Notes: generated by a model not told the origin, from the letters alone. A stretch of DNA of 55,288 bases from Bacteroidota bacterium (GCA_016213435.1 JACRAL010000016.1:1-55288); one strand, 5' to 3'; positions 15,985-25,012 are shown, counted from the stretch's first letter. Made by a program: numbers and translations.

Positions 15985-16247
15985 ATGCTCTTTACGACAA
16001 ACGTTTTTTAAAGGACATCGAAGCGGTGAATGATAAGCATTTGAAACAGCAGGTTGAAAAGATTATTTCGGAAATTGAAAAAACAGAGCAGTTGAACCTG
16101 CTGCATAACCTGAAAAAGATGAAAGGGCATAAATCCGCTTACCGCATACGCATAGGAAATCACCGCCTTGGATTTTTCTTTGAAAATCAGAAGATTATTT
16201 TAACCCGCCTTTTAAACCGAAAAGATATTTACAAATATTTTCCATAA
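15981..16247 (+). CDS. RelE/ParE-superfamily toxin
   Basis: An 88-residue basic protein typical of the RelE/ParE superfamily. The features are KRFLKDIEAVNDKHLKQQVEKII (helical N-terminus), LKKMKGHKSAYRIRIGNHRLGFF (core strands with the conserved YRIRxGxxR pattern) and a C-terminal strand with RLLNRKDIYKYF. RelE members cut mRNA in the ribosome and ParE members poison gyrase; the sequence alone does not decide between them. The conserved Tyr/Arg residues and the length match the mRNA interferase side somewhat better. Confidence 0.82.
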   Translation: MNALYDKRFLKDIEAVNDKHLKQQVEKIISEIEKTEQLNLLHNLKKMKGHKSAYRIRIGNHRLGFFFENQKIILTRLLNRKDIYKYFP

Positions 16248-16303
16248 AGAAAAACATATCCTTGTTTTTATATTCTTTTTCACATAACCATTAACCTAAA
16301 TTT

Positions 16304-16720
16304 ATGACCAACAGAACCTTTACCATGATCAAGCCCGATGGAGTGGCTAACAAAAACACAGGAGCAATTCTGGATGCAATTATTAAAGGCGGCTTTAAGA
16401 TAATCGCCATGAAACTGCTGCATCTTACTCCCGAAAAAGCAGGCGCATTTTACGAAGTGCATAAAGCGCGTCCTTTCTATAATGACCTTGTAAAATACAT
16501 GAGCTCAGGTCCCATCGTTGCTATTATTCTTGAAAAAGAAAATGCCATTGAAGATTTCCGCAAACTGATTGGAGCTACCGACCCTGCAAAAGCTGCACCC
16601 GGCACCATACGCGCCATGTTTGCAAAATCCATTGAGGCAAATGCGGTTCACGGCTCCGACAGCGATGAGAACGCAAAGATTGAAGGGGATTTTTTCTTTT
16701 CGATGATGGAAAGGGTATAA
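16304..16720 (+). CDS. ndk: Nucleoside diphosphate kinase
   Basis: Ndk transfers the gamma phosphate of ATP to nucleoside diphosphates through a phosphohistidine. All landmarks are present in 138 residues: [11 protein letters not shown] at the N-terminus, the Arg/Thr-containing nucleotide-binding region ([17 protein letters not shown]) and the catalytic His116 in NAVHGSDS. Length and sequence are fully typical for Bacteroidota. It stands alone on the plus strand, followed by a 21-bp minisatellite. Confidence 0.97.
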   Translation: MTNRTFTMIKPDGVANKNTGAILDAIIKGGFKIIAMKLLHLTPEKAGAFYEVHKARPFYNDLVKYMSSGPIVAIILEKENAIEDFRKLIGATDPAKAAPGTIRAMFAKSIEANAVHGSDSDENAKIEGDFFFSMMERV

Positions 16721-16756
16721 ATCAGCAGCCCACATACAAGTTTCTATTCAAAGACT

Positions 16757-17149
16757 ATGGTTTTTGATACCGGGAGCAGGATTTCTGATACCGGGAGTAG
16801 GATTTCTGATGCAGGGAGTAGGATTTCTGATACCGGGAGTAGGATTTCTGATGCAGGGAGTAGGATTTCTGATACCGGGAGTAGGATTTCTGATGCAGGG
16901 AGTAGGATTGTTGATGCAGGGAGTAGGATTTCTGATACAGGGAGTAGAATTTCTGATACAGGGAGTAGGATTTCTGATACAGGGAGTAGGATTCTAGAGA
17001 CAAGAAATAGAACTCCTGATAGCAGGAATAGGATTCTAGAGACAAGAAATAGAACTCCTGATAGCAGGAATAGGATTCTAGAGACAAGAAATAGAACTCC
17101 TGATAGCAGGAATAGGATTGCAGAGACAAACAATAGAAGATTATGCTAA
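16757..17149. repeat. 21-bp minisatellite, about 18 copies in two subfamilies (locus 2)
   Basis: The first eleven units are GATACCGGGAGTAGGATTTC plus T, alternating with a GATGCAGGG variant. The remaining units alternate GAGACAAGAAATAGAACTCC plus T with GATAGCAGGAATAGGATTCT plus A, three times, so a 42-bp dimer has itself been amplified. Several frames stay open (a plus-strand frame of 130 codons and minus-strand frames of over 120), but this follows from the 21-base period. The array lies between ndk and the secreted protein gene at 17250. Confidence 0.9.
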
Positions 17150-17249
17150 AAACAAAGCATTCATTCGCTCAATAATTCAATTCTATCGCAAAAAATAACA
17201 ACCCGGTTGCCCTTTAATTGCAACATAACAACAAGGAAGCCCCTCCATC

Positions 17250-17780
17250 ATGAAAAACATACTGCTCTCGCTTAGCTTTATTGCCCTCGCCTTTCCGGCA
17301 TTCTCTCAAACACTATCTTCCGACACCCTGCATTGGTCTTCAAACCGCAAGCTTGAGTGGAAGGATTTTTCGGGGAAATCTCTTGGAGTGCCGGGCATGA
17401 CGGGGCAGGAAACCATGGTAATGAACGCGAAGTTTTACAAAACTCTGCGTGCAAAGGCTACCGTTGAAACTGTCTTCGACAGAAAAAAATCATGGGCGCC
17501 CAAAGAAGAACAAACCGAACAGGAATTAAAATACTACCGAACAATGTTCGACCTCTATGAAGTAGAGAGCCGAAAACTCCGCAAGCTGTTTAAAGAAACC
17601 AAGTTCGGACTGGATCCCGACAAAGTGTTTCAGGAAAAATACAACGAGGCATTAGAAGCATTGGATGAGCGCAGTAAATTATATATGGAAGAAACCGGCT
17701 TAGGTGCCGATGCAGCCGCAATGGAAAAATGGAATGCAACATTGCAGCTTGAACTTAAAGAACTGGAGGCATATCAATAG
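17250..17780 (+). CDS. Small secreted hypothetical protein
   Basis: A 176-residue protein with a signal peptide (MKNILLSLSFIALAFPAFSQ). The following segment SDTLHWSSNRKLEWKDFSGKS matches the N-terminal pattern (LxWxDFxG) seen in secreted Bacteroidota proteins with DUF922-like domains. The rest is a charged helical region (residues about 70-176) with many Glu and Lys and likely coiled coil. It is probably periplasmic. No catalytic motif is visible. The 21-bp minisatellite ends about 100 bp upstream. Confidence 0.7.
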   Translation: MKNILLSLSFIALAFPAFSQTLSSDTLHWSSNRKLEWKDFSGKSLGVPGMTGQETMVMNAKFYKTLRAKATVETVFDRKKSWAPKEEQTEQELKYYRTMFDLYEVESRKLRKLFKETKFGLDPDKVFQEKYNEALEALDERSKLYMEETGLGADAAAMEKWNATLQLELKELEAYQ

Positions 17781-17785
17781 GAAAG

Positions 17786-17850
17786 GATCGCCCATTTCCC
17801 CTGCCCTAAAGGGAGTTATTGTTCTTACTTTCACCCTTTAGGATCGGGGC
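17786..17850. repeat. Palindromic repeat fragment after the secreted protein gene
   Basis: CCCATTTCCCCTGCCCTAAA with GGGAGTT, then CCCTTTAGGATCGGGGC. It resembles the palindromic family but is less symmetrical, and it overlaps the end of the DMT transporter gene. Confidence 0.45.
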
Positions 17851-18728
17851 AAAGTTTTTTCCATACTCACCAAATACACCCCGATAAAGATCATGAGCGC
17901 TGAGGTGGATTTTTCCCAAGTGAGCGCATCGCTTTTAAAAATAAAAATAGTGATAAGCGCAGTAAGCAGGGGCTGCAGATAAATGTAAGCGCTCACCACA
18001 GCAGGGCTCAGCTCTTTCAGCGCAAGCGTGTTGAGCAGGTAAGCAACAAAGGTAACGAACACAACTACAAACCCGATAAACAGAATCAGCTTCATTGATA
18101 AACCACTCCAGTCAACATGCATGGCATCGTTTATTCCGAATGGCAGAACCATGGGAAACCCGAAAAGAAAAGTCCATTTCAAAATTGTAATGGTGTGATA
18201 TTTTTTCATCAGTGGTTTTCCCAGCACCAAAAAAGTCCCCCACGAAACTGCATTGATGAAAACAAACACATCTCCGAGGAAAGAAGAGTCTTTATGCACA
18301 CCGCTAAGATTCTGATAAACTAAAAAAGCAGCGCCAGAAAATCCGATAATGATTCCGGAAAACTTCAGAGAAGTTATTCTTTCTTTTATAAGCAGACTCG
18401 CGATGACGAGAACAAGGATTGGAGTGGTAATCATCATAATGGCGGCATCTATGGGCGATGTGAGATGAAGCCCTTTCAGGAAGAGCGACTGATTTATTGC
18501 TACACCGCACATTCCAAGAATAAACAGACGAAAGAAATCCTTGCGCTCTACTCTTTCGTTTACAATAAGAGAAGATGTCCAGAACAAAATAACCGCTCCC
18601 ACAACACGAAGCAGCACCAGTGCCACAGAGGGAATGGTTTCCATCACGATCTTTGCTATAGGAAAACTTACCGCATACAAAACCTGCGCAAAGAAAAGGG
18701 CAAGGTGGGCTTTTAATGTTTTGTTCAT
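17838..18728 (-). CDS. EamA/DMT-family transporter
   Basis: A ten-helix drug/metabolite transporter made of two EamA repeats (residues about 5-135 and 150-290). Motifs such as VALVLLRVVGAVILFW in the first half and ELSPAVVSAYIYLQPLLTALI in the second are typical. The start at 18728 (MNKTLKAHLALF) was preferred to the upstream in-frame codon because it fits the first membrane helix. Substrates of DMT exporters range from amino acids to purines and cannot be assigned here. It is divergent from the cystathionine enzyme gene; the link between the two is unknown. Confidence 0.88.
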   Translation of the reverse strand: MNKTLKAHLALFFAQVLYAVSFPIAKIVMETIPSVALVLLRVVGAVILFWTSSLIVNERVERKDFFRLFILGMCGVAINQSLFLKGLHLTSPIDAAIMMITTPILVLVIASLLIKERITSLKFSGIIIGFSGAAFLVYQNLSGVHKDSSFLGDVFVFINAVSWGTFLVLGKPLMKKYHTITILKWTFLFGFPMVLPFGINDAMHVDWSGLSMKLILFIGFVVVFVTFVAYLLNTLALKELSPAVVSAYIYLQPLLTALITIFIFKSDALTWEKSTSALMIFIGVYLVSMEKTLPRS

Positions 18729-18793
18729 TGTTCGAATAGCGAAAGGGGACGAATATGCGAATAAAAAATAAATCACAAGTATTCAGGAAAATT

Positions 18794-18801
18794 TATCTTT
18801 G
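18794..18801 (+). promoter_or_regulatory. -7 promoter box (TATCTTTG) of the cystathionine enzyme gene
   Basis: TATCTTTG fits TAnnTTTG and lies about 44 nt before the ATG at 18846. The leader contains several short ATTCG-rich direct repeats. Confidence 0.5.
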
Positions 18802-18845
18802 TTTCCTCATTCGTTAATTCGTATTCATTCGATATTCGCACCACT

Positions 18846-20021
18846 ATGAAGTTTGCAACTAAAGCCATCCATGCGGGACAGGAACCTGACCCGACTACGG
18901 GCGCCATCATGACTCCCATTTACCAAACCTCCACCTATGTGCAGGAATCGCCCGGCAAACACAAAGGCTATGCGTATGCACGCGGGAAAAACCCTACACG
19001 TGTGGCGCTTGAGAGTTGCATTGCTTCTATAGAGAACGCCAAACACGGTTTATGTTTTTCAAGCGGCATGGGCGCCTGCGATGCAATCATCAAACTGATG
19101 AAGCCCGGGGATGAAGTGATCGCCACCGATGACCTGTATGGCGGAAGTTACCGCATGTTTGAAAAGATATATTCTCCTTTCGGAATAAAATTCCATTATG
19201 CGAACATGATGGATGCGAATACTATTTTAAAGTTCGTAAACGCAAAAACAAAAATGATCTGGGTAGAAACTCCCACCAACCCGATGATGAAGATCATCGA
19301 TATTGCAGCTTGCGCGAAGATTGCGAAAGACCTCTCCCTTTCTCCCTCTCCCGCGGGAGAGGGACGGGGTGAGGTGATTCTTGTGGTGGACAACACATTC
19401 GCTTCGCCTTATCTGCAAAACCCGCTTGATCTGGGAGCAGATATCGTGATGCACTCTGCTACGAAATATCTTGGCGGTCATTCGGATGTGGTGATGGGTG
19501 CTGCCTGCACCAACGATGATAAACTTTATGAGCAACTGGCTTTCATTCTAAACTCCAGCGGTGCAAACCCGGGACCTATGGACAGCTTTTTAGTTCTTCG
19601 CGGAATAAAAACATTGCATGTGAGAATGGATCGTCACTGCGAGAACGGAAGAAAAGTGGCGGAGTTCCTGAAATCTCATCCCAAGGTTGATAAAGTAAAC
19701 TGGCCCGGATTTCCTGATTCCCCCAATCACGCCATTGCAAAAAAACAAATGAAAGATTTCGGAGGAATGATTTCTTTCACGCTGAAAGGAAATTCCATGG
19801 AAGAAGCCTTTCGAGTTGCATCCGCTGTAAAAGTATTTTCACTGGCTGAATCTCTCGGAGGCGTGGAATCTCTGCTCGGTCATCCTGCGAGCATGACACA
19901 TGCATCCATTCCCAAAGCAGAGCGCGAAAGATCAGGCGTAGTGGATTCACTTCTGCGCTTAAGCGTGGGCATTGAAGATGCAGAAGATCTGATTGGAGAT
20001 CTAAAGCAGGCATTGGGATAA
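18846..20021 (+). CDS. Cystathionine gamma-synthase / gamma-lyase family enzyme
   Basis: A PLP enzyme of the Cys/Met metabolism family (391 residues). It could join O-acylhomoserine with cysteine or cleave cystathionine; these activities are hard to separate by sequence. PLP is held by Lys207 in SATKYLGGHSD. Other landmarks are YxYARGKNPTR (residues 44-52), FSSGMGA, and Asp182 in VVDNTFASPYLQ. Residues about 163-177 (SLSPSPAGEGRGEV) are an in-frame palindromic repeat inserted between the helix AKIAKDL and the strand ILVVDNTF, a surface loop in the family. Without it the length would be the usual 375-380. Confidence 0.9.
   Translation: MKFATKAIHAGQEPDPTTGAIMTPIYQTSTYVQESPGKHKGYAYARGKNPTRVALESCIASIENAKHGLCFSSGMGACDAIIKLMKPGDEVIATDDLYGGSYRMFEKIYSPFGIKFHYANMMDANTILKFVNAKTKMIWVETPTNPMMKIIDIAACAKIAKDLSLSPSPAGEGRGEVILVVDNTFASPYLQNPLDLGADIVMHSATKYLGGHSDVVMGAACTNDDKLYEQLAFILNSSGANPGPMDSFLVLRGIKTLHVRMDRHCENGRKVAEFLKSHPKVDKVNWPGFPDSPNHAIAKKQMKDFGGMISFTLKGNSMEEAFRVASAVKVFSLAESLGGVESLLGHPASMTHASIPKAERERSGVVDSLLRLSVGIEDAEDLIGDLKQALG
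19331..19376. repeat. Palindromic repeat inserted in frame in the cystathionine enzyme gene
   Basis: CTCTCCCTTTCTCCCTCTCC continues CGCGGGAGAGGGACGGGGTG. The perfect inverted repeat CCCTCTCCCGCGGGAGAGGG is the core. It is translated as LSPSPAGEGRGEV. Confidence 0.85.
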
Positions 20022-20284
20022 TTTATTGAAACTTTCTTTTGCTGATTATAATTATTTAGTGTACCTTTATTGTGCTTTCAAACTAATAAACTAAATCGCT
20101 TGCCACTTACTAAAAATATACAACCACTTACTAAACATTATTTGTTTTATTAGACTTAGCAGTATACCTTTATCCACAAAGTGTTTCGCACATAACACAG
20201 TAATTAATACCATTTATGATCTGCCAAAAGCGGAAGGTAATTTAAAAATGCAATAAAAAATCATCCTTATTAATAATTAGCTAT
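20022..20284. promoter_or_regulatory. Intergenic region before the metalloprotease pair, with direct repeats
   Basis: The 263-bp AT-rich gap holds no gene. It contains two pairs of direct repeats: AGTGTACCTTTAT (20058-20070) with AGTATACCTTTAT (20161-20173), and CCACTTACTAAA at 20103-20114 and 20124-20135, spaced 21 bp. They could be regulator sites for the M43 protease genes. No TAnnTTTG box is clear. Confidence 0.3.
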
Positions 20285-22378
20285 ATGAAAAAAGTCTCTG
20301 TTTTAATGCTTGCCATCTTTTCGTTGACATCAGCAACCCTTTTTGCACAAACAAATAACAAGGGGTGGTGCTTAGCACATGAGGAACACTTAAGACTCAT
20401 GGCTACCGATCCTCAATATGTCAAAAATCAGCAGGCATTAGAATCCTATACAAGAACTTTTGAAGCTAACTACAAACAACAAAAAAATTCTCAAAACCCA
20501 ATGGCCTCCGCGGTAAAAATAATACCCGTTGTGTTTCACGTAATACATGCCGGAGGCAGCGAAAATATTTCAGATGCGCAGATAAAAGATCAGATCAGAA
20601 TTCTGAATTTAGATTTCAGGCGCCTCAACACGGATACAGGAAACACACCGGCTCCATTTCAATCACTTGCTGCCGATTGCCAGATTGAATTCCGGCTGGC
20701 ACAACTAGACCCTAACGGAAATTGCACTTCAGGAATTGAACGGATTAATTCGGCTCTTACCTTTAATGCACGCAATAACGTAAAACCATTAAGCGTTTGG
20801 CCGCCCAATCAATATTTAAATATATGGGTGGTTGCTTCTATTGATCCTCAAGGCATATCCGGTACTGTATTGGGGTACGCTCAATTTCCAGGAGCACAAG
20901 CAGACCCCAGTACAGACGGAGTTGTATTGCGAAGTAATTATACAGGATCAATTGGAACAGCAGCAGTTGGTGGCGACAAAGGCAGAGCCGCCACTCACGA
21001 AGTGGGGCATTGGTTTAATTTGATCCATATATGGGGAGATGATATCTGCGGAGACGATCAGGTAACCGACACACCTACTCAGAATATACATCAATCCGTT
21101 TGTCCCACCTTTCCTTCCGTTGATGCAGCATGCGGTAATGCTCCTAATGGCGGAATGTTTTCCGATTATATGGATTATACCAATGGCAATTGCATGAATA
21201 TGTTTTCTATAGGACAAAGCGCCCGAATGAATGCCACTCTAACTTCTCCCATCAGCGGAAGAAATAATTTATGGACAGCCTCCAACCTGGCAGCTACGGG
21301 TGTTAACAATACCCCCCAACTATGCACCGCTGATTTTTCTGTGGATCAAAAAGTTGTTTGCTTGGGAACAGCTGTTACATTTACCGATCTGTCGTGGAAT
21401 GCAGCTCCCACTTCATGGCAGTGGGATTTTGATAATGATGGAACAACAGATGATATTACACAGAACCCTGCCTATACTTATACGGCTGCCGGAACATACA
21501 GCGTAAAACTAACGGTGAGCGATGGTGTATCCACAAAATCTGCAACCAAAACATCTTATATTTCAGTTTTAGCTAATACGGCTTCTCTTTCACCGTCCTA
21601 TTACGCAGACTTTGAAAATGCAAGTTTCCCTTACAACGATTGCTATGTTTCAAGCGGAACCGGAGCTCAGTGGACGAGAACCACATCGGCATCTTACTCA
21701 GGCGCTGCTTCTCTGAAACTCAGCAGCTTTTCTTCAACATCTGAATGTGATGTTGATGCGTTTATCACTCCTGCCATTAACATGAGTGCTCTTACAAGCC
21801 CTTATATGTCATTTAAACTCTCCTACGCTCAACGCAGTTCCACTGATAATAATCAATTGGAGGTACTCACCTCTACCAATTGCGGAGTTACCTGGAATCA
21901 GCGCTATTCAATGTCAGGCGCGTTACTTTCCACAGCCGGAATTAAATCTACTCCGTTCACGCCTTCTTCATTAAGCCAGTGGAGGCAGGAAACTGTAAGT
22001 TTTACAAAAGGTTCCAGCATCAGGTTTAAATTTCAATTTACATCAGGCGGTACAGGGAACAATGTCTATATTGACGACATTAACATAGGAAACACAGGCA
22101 TTGCAGAAGAATTTGCAAACGGATTTGATCTTACTGTTTTTCCTAATCCATTCAACGACAATGCAACCATCTCTTTCAACATCCTTGAAAAATACAATAT
22201 ATCCGTTGGTGTGTATGATATTGTTGGCAGAGAGGTTATGCCTGTTTCGGCAAAAGCAGAATTGCATGCCGGCACTTATTCGCTTCCCTTAAACAGAAAC
22301 GCTCTTAGCCCGGGGGTTTATTTTGTTAAACTGAATGCGGATGGCTACTCCGTGATAAAAAAAGTAATTGTTCAATAA
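20285..22378 (+). CDS. M43-type metalloprotease with PKD domain and T9SS sorting domain (copy 1)
   Basis: A 697-residue secreted zinc protease of the pappalysin/cytophagalysin (M43) type. Order: signal peptide (ATLFAQ), propeptide, catalytic domain (about 75-335), PKD domain (about 345-430, WQWDFDNDGTTDD), a beta-sandwich adhesive module (about 435-605, ending NNVYIDDINIG), and a T9SS tail from VFPNPFNDNATISF. The zinc motif is HEVGHWFNLIH near residue 238, with Asn where many M43 enzymes have Gly. The Met-turn is in DYMDYTN. It would be exported by the type IX system and digest proteins outside the cell. The neighbour at 22424 is a tandem paralogue. Confidence 0.9.
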   Translation: MKKVSVLMLAIFSLTSATLFAQTNNKGWCLAHEEHLRLMATDPQYVKNQQALESYTRTFEANYKQQKNSQNPMASAVKIIPVVFHVIHAGGSENISDAQIKDQIRILNLDFRRLNTDTGNTPAPFQSLAADCQIEFRLAQLDPNGNCTSGIERINSALTFNARNNVKPLSVWPPNQYLNIWVVASIDPQGISGTVLGYAQFPGAQADPSTDGVVLRSNYTGSIGTAAVGGDKGRAATHEVGHWFNLIHIWGDDICGDDQVTDTPTQNIHQSVCPTFPSVDAACGNAPNGGMFSDYMDYTNGNCMNMFSIGQSARMNATLTSPISGRNNLWTASNLAATGVNNTPQLCTADFSVDQKVVCLGTAVTFTDLSWNAAPTSWQWDFDNDGTTDDITQNPAYTYTAAGTYSVKLTVSDGVSTKSATKTSYISVLANTASLSPSYYADFENASFPYNDCYVSSGTGAQWTRTTSASYSGAASLKLSSFSSTSECDVDAFITPAINMSALTSPYMSFKLSYAQRSSTDNNQLEVLTSTNCGVTWNQRYSMSGALLSTAGIKSTPFTPSSLSQWRQETVSFTKGSSIRFKFQFTSGGTGNNVYIDDINIGNTGIAEEFANGFDLTVFPNPFNDNATISFNILEKYNISVGVYDIVGREVMPVSAKAELHAGTYSLPLNRNALSPGVYFVKLNADGYSVIKKVIVQ

Positions 22379-22423
22379 ATTCCATTTCATAAGAGAGAAA
22401 AAAATAAGCCATACCGTTTCTAT

Positions 22424-24532
22424 ATGAAAAAAAAAATCCTTTATCTTATTGCCACTATCTTATTTCATATTTCTTTTTCAATGCTATATGCCCAGCAGGT
22501 TCCTGTTCCTGAAGAACCGCGCAAGTACTGCGGAACAGACGAAGCAACGCAGAAACTTTTTGATAAATATCCGGGGCTCCATGCAACCTTTGAACGGCTG
22601 CGGATGGAAAGTCAAAACAATGCCAAGCTAAACTCGGCTTTACAAACACAATCCATTATTTACACCATTCCGGTAGTGGTGCATGTATTGCACAATTACG
22701 GATCTGAAAACATTTCAGATGCACAGATAAAAGATGCCATTGCTATTTTAAACAGAGATTTTCAGAAACAAAATGCCGATACGGCAACTGTGATGCCTGC
22801 GTTTAAAAACAATATCGCAAATATTGGAATTCAGTTCACGCTGGCACAAATAGACCCCAATGGAAATTGCACCAATGGGATTGACCGAATTGCCACCACT
22901 CTTACCTATAAGGCAAATGATACTTCCAAACTAAACGACTGGTCGTCAAACCAATACCTGAATATCTGGACATGTGCGAGTATGGCTAACGTATTATCTG
23001 CAGGATATTCATATTATCCCGGATCTGTTCCTCCTCAATATGATGGCATAATGGTTCTTCACAATTATGTGGGCAGTATAGGAACCAGCAACAGTTCCAA
23101 TTCCCGAACGCTGACACATGAAGTAGGACATTGGCTTGATCTCTGCCACACATGGGCTTGTGTTGGTTCCGCATCCAAAACACCGGGGGTCACCTGCGGT
23201 GATGACGGGGTTACTGATACTCCTGAAACAAAAGGGTGGACTTCCTGTGATACTATTTCTGCAACGGCTGGCGTATGCAACCCGGGTACAGCAGAAAATA
23301 TTGAGAATTACATGGAATATTCGTACTGCACAAAAATGTTTACTGCCGGGCAAAAAAGCAGAATGCTGGGTGCCATAACTTCATCAGTTGCCGGAAGAAA
23401 TAATTTATGGAAAACATCCAACCTAACAGCTACCGGTGTCAATAATCCGGCTCAACTCTGCATCGCTGATTTTTCTGTAAGCCAAAAAGTTGTTTGTGTA
23501 GGAACACCCGTTAAATTTACCGATCTATCTTGGGGTGCAACAAATCCCACTTCATGGCAGTGGGATTTTGACAACAATGGCACTGTGGATTCTACAACGC
23601 AGAATCCCACCTATACCTATACTAATGCCGGAACTTACAGCGTAACATTAACGGCAAGCGCTGGCGTATCCACAAAATCTGCAACCAAAGCATCTTATAT
23701 CTCAGTTTTAGCAAACACAGCTTCTATTCAATCCTTTTATTACGAAGACTTTGAAAACACAGTGTTTCCTTACAGCGATTTTTACCTTACAAGCACGAAC
23801 GAAAACGGAACTCAATGGGCAAGAACTACATCTGCATCATACACAGGCGCTGCTTCCATGAAACTCAATAATTTTTCTCAAACAAGCGCAGATGTTGATG
23901 TGTTTATCACTCCTGCTATTGACTTGAGCTCATTGGCAGGATCCCCTTCCATGACATTCAAACTTGCGCATGCTCAACGCAATTCTGCTGACGCAGATAA
24001 ACTGGTGGTATATACCTCTACCGATTGCGGAGTCACATGGATCTCGCGTTATTCAAAACCAGGCACAGCACTTGCCAATGCCGGAATCAACTCTACTGCT
24101 TTCACGCCTTCTTCATCCAGCCAATGGAGACAGGAAACTGTAAATATCCTGAACGTAGGCGGGCAAGCCGATGTTCGGTTTAAATTCCAGTTCACATCAA
24201 GCGGAGCAGGAAACAACATATACATTGATGACATTAACATAGGAACCACCGGAATTGCTGAAGAATTTGCAGGTGGATTTGACCTTAGCGTTTTTCCCAA
24301 CCCATTCAACGACAATGCAACGATCTCTTTCTATATCCTTAACAAATACAATGTGTCGATTGGCGTATATGATATTGTTGGCAGAGAGGTTATGCCTGTT
24401 TCGGCAAAAGCAGAATTGCATGCCGGCACTTATTCGCTGCCCTTAAACAGAAACGCTCTTAGCCCGGGTGTGTACTTTGTTACATTGAATGTGGATGGCT
24501 ATTCCGTGACTAAGAAAGTGATTGTGCAATAA
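22424..24532 (+). CDS. M43-type metalloprotease with PKD domain and T9SS sorting domain (copy 2)
   Basis: A 702-residue tandem paralogue with the same domain order. The zinc motif is HEVGHWLDLCH near residue 231 (Asp at the position usually Gly), and the Met-turn is NYMEYSY. PKD, beta-sandwich (NNIYIDDINIG) and T9SS tail follow. The two proteases differ considerably in the propeptide and catalytic domain, but the last hundred bases of the sorting domain are almost identical in DNA (22220-22320 against 24370-24475). This suggests gene conversion or strong constraint on the tail. The 45-bp gap between the genes makes cotranscription likely. Confidence 0.9.
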   Translation: MKKKILYLIATILFHISFSMLYAQQVPVPEEPRKYCGTDEATQKLFDKYPGLHATFERLRMESQNNAKLNSALQTQSIIYTIPVVVHVLHNYGSENISDAQIKDAIAILNRDFQKQNADTATVMPAFKNNIANIGIQFTLAQIDPNGNCTNGIDRIATTLTYKANDTSKLNDWSSNQYLNIWTCASMANVLSAGYSYYPGSVPPQYDGIMVLHNYVGSIGTSNSSNSRTLTHEVGHWLDLCHTWACVGSASKTPGVTCGDDGVTDTPETKGWTSCDTISATAGVCNPGTAENIENYMEYSYCTKMFTAGQKSRMLGAITSSVAGRNNLWKTSNLTATGVNNPAQLCIADFSVSQKVVCVGTPVKFTDLSWGATNPTSWQWDFDNNGTVDSTTQNPTYTYTNAGTYSVTLTASAGVSTKSATKASYISVLANTASIQSFYYEDFENTVFPYSDFYLTSTNENGTQWARTTSASYTGAASMKLNNFSQTSADVDVFITPAIDLSSLAGSPSMTFKLAHAQRNSADADKLVVYTSTDCGVTWISRYSKPGTALANAGINSTAFTPSSSSQWRQETVNILNVGGQADVRFKFQFTSSGAGNNIYIDDINIGTTGIAEEFAGGFDLSVFPNPFNDNATISFYILNKYNVSIGVYDIVGREVMPVSAKAELHAGTYSLPLNRNALSPGVYFVTLNVDGYSVTKKVIVQ

Positions 24533-24583
24533 TCCCCAATCTTCGTTTCCACAAAAGCATTGTTGCTACCGTCTGGGCTTTTG

Positions 24584-24591
24584 TATTTTTG
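24584..24591 (+). promoter_or_regulatory. -7 promoter box (TATTTTTG) directly before rnpA
   Basis: TATTTTTG fits TAnnTTTG but ends only five bases before the rnpA ATG. If used, the message would be leaderless or nearly so. Confidence 0.4.
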
Positions 24592-24595
24592 ACAG

Positions 24596-25012
24596 ATGAT
24601 ACGCAACACTTTTAAGAAAGCGGAACGCCTTACAAACAAAAGAATATTTGAATCCATCTTTGAGTCAGGTAAGAGTATTTCTGTATTCCCCTTTAAATTG
24701 ATCTGGATAGAAACGAACACAACCTCCCCTACTCCCCTCTCCTTGAGGAGCGGGGTTGTGGGTGAGGCGCAACTGGGAATTTCAGTTCCTAAAAAATCTT
24801 TCGCAAAAGCAGTGGACAGAAACACTATTAAAAGAAGAATCCGCGAGTCTTACAGAAAAAACAAGCACTCACTTTATGAAATGCTAAAAGAAAAGAATCT
24901 ATCTATTGCATTAATGATTATTTATATCTCAAAAGAAGAACTTCCTTATCAGGAAATTGAAAAGAAAATGATTGTATCTTTACAGAAGGTTCAAGAAATT
25001 ATCAATGTTTAA
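24596..25012 (+). CDS. rnpA: Ribonuclease P protein component
   Basis: RnpA is the basic protein that helps the RNase P RNA bind and trim precursor tRNAs. The RNR signature is KKSFAKAVDRNTIKRRIRES (residues about 66-85), followed by the normal C-terminal helix. N-terminal FKKAERLTNKRIF is typical. Residues about 42-59 (TTSPTPLSLRSGVVGEAQ) come from an in-frame palindromic repeat, inserted in the loop before the strand LGISVPKKS; this explains 138 residues instead of about 120. The gene sits before yidD as in many bacteria, but rpmH and dnaA are not nearby. Confidence 0.92.
   Translation: MIRNTFKKAERLTNKRIFESIFESGKSISVFPFKLIWIETNTTSPTPLSLRSGVVGEAQLGISVPKKSFAKAVDRNTIKRRIRESYRKNKHSLYEMLKEKNLSIALMIIYISKEELPYQEIEKKMIVSLQKVQEIINV
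24722..24771. repeat. Palindromic repeat inserted in frame in rnpA
   Basis: ACCTCCCCTACTCCCCTCTC continues CTTGAGGAGCGGGGTTGTGG and GTGAGGCGC. The stem CCCCTCTCC/GGAGCGGGG is imperfect. It belongs to the same family as 19331-19376 and 44841-44877. Confidence 0.8.

Noticed and set aside
15787-16247. Toxin-antitoxin pair as part of a larger defence island
   Set aside because: No restriction, CRISPR, retron or abortive infection genes adjoin; it is a solitary pair between T9SS and housekeeping genes.
16744-17149. Long ORFs (over 120 codons, both strands) through the 21-bp array after ndk
   Set aside because: A 21-base period keeps frames open automatically; three frames are open at once and there is no start context or independent coding signal.
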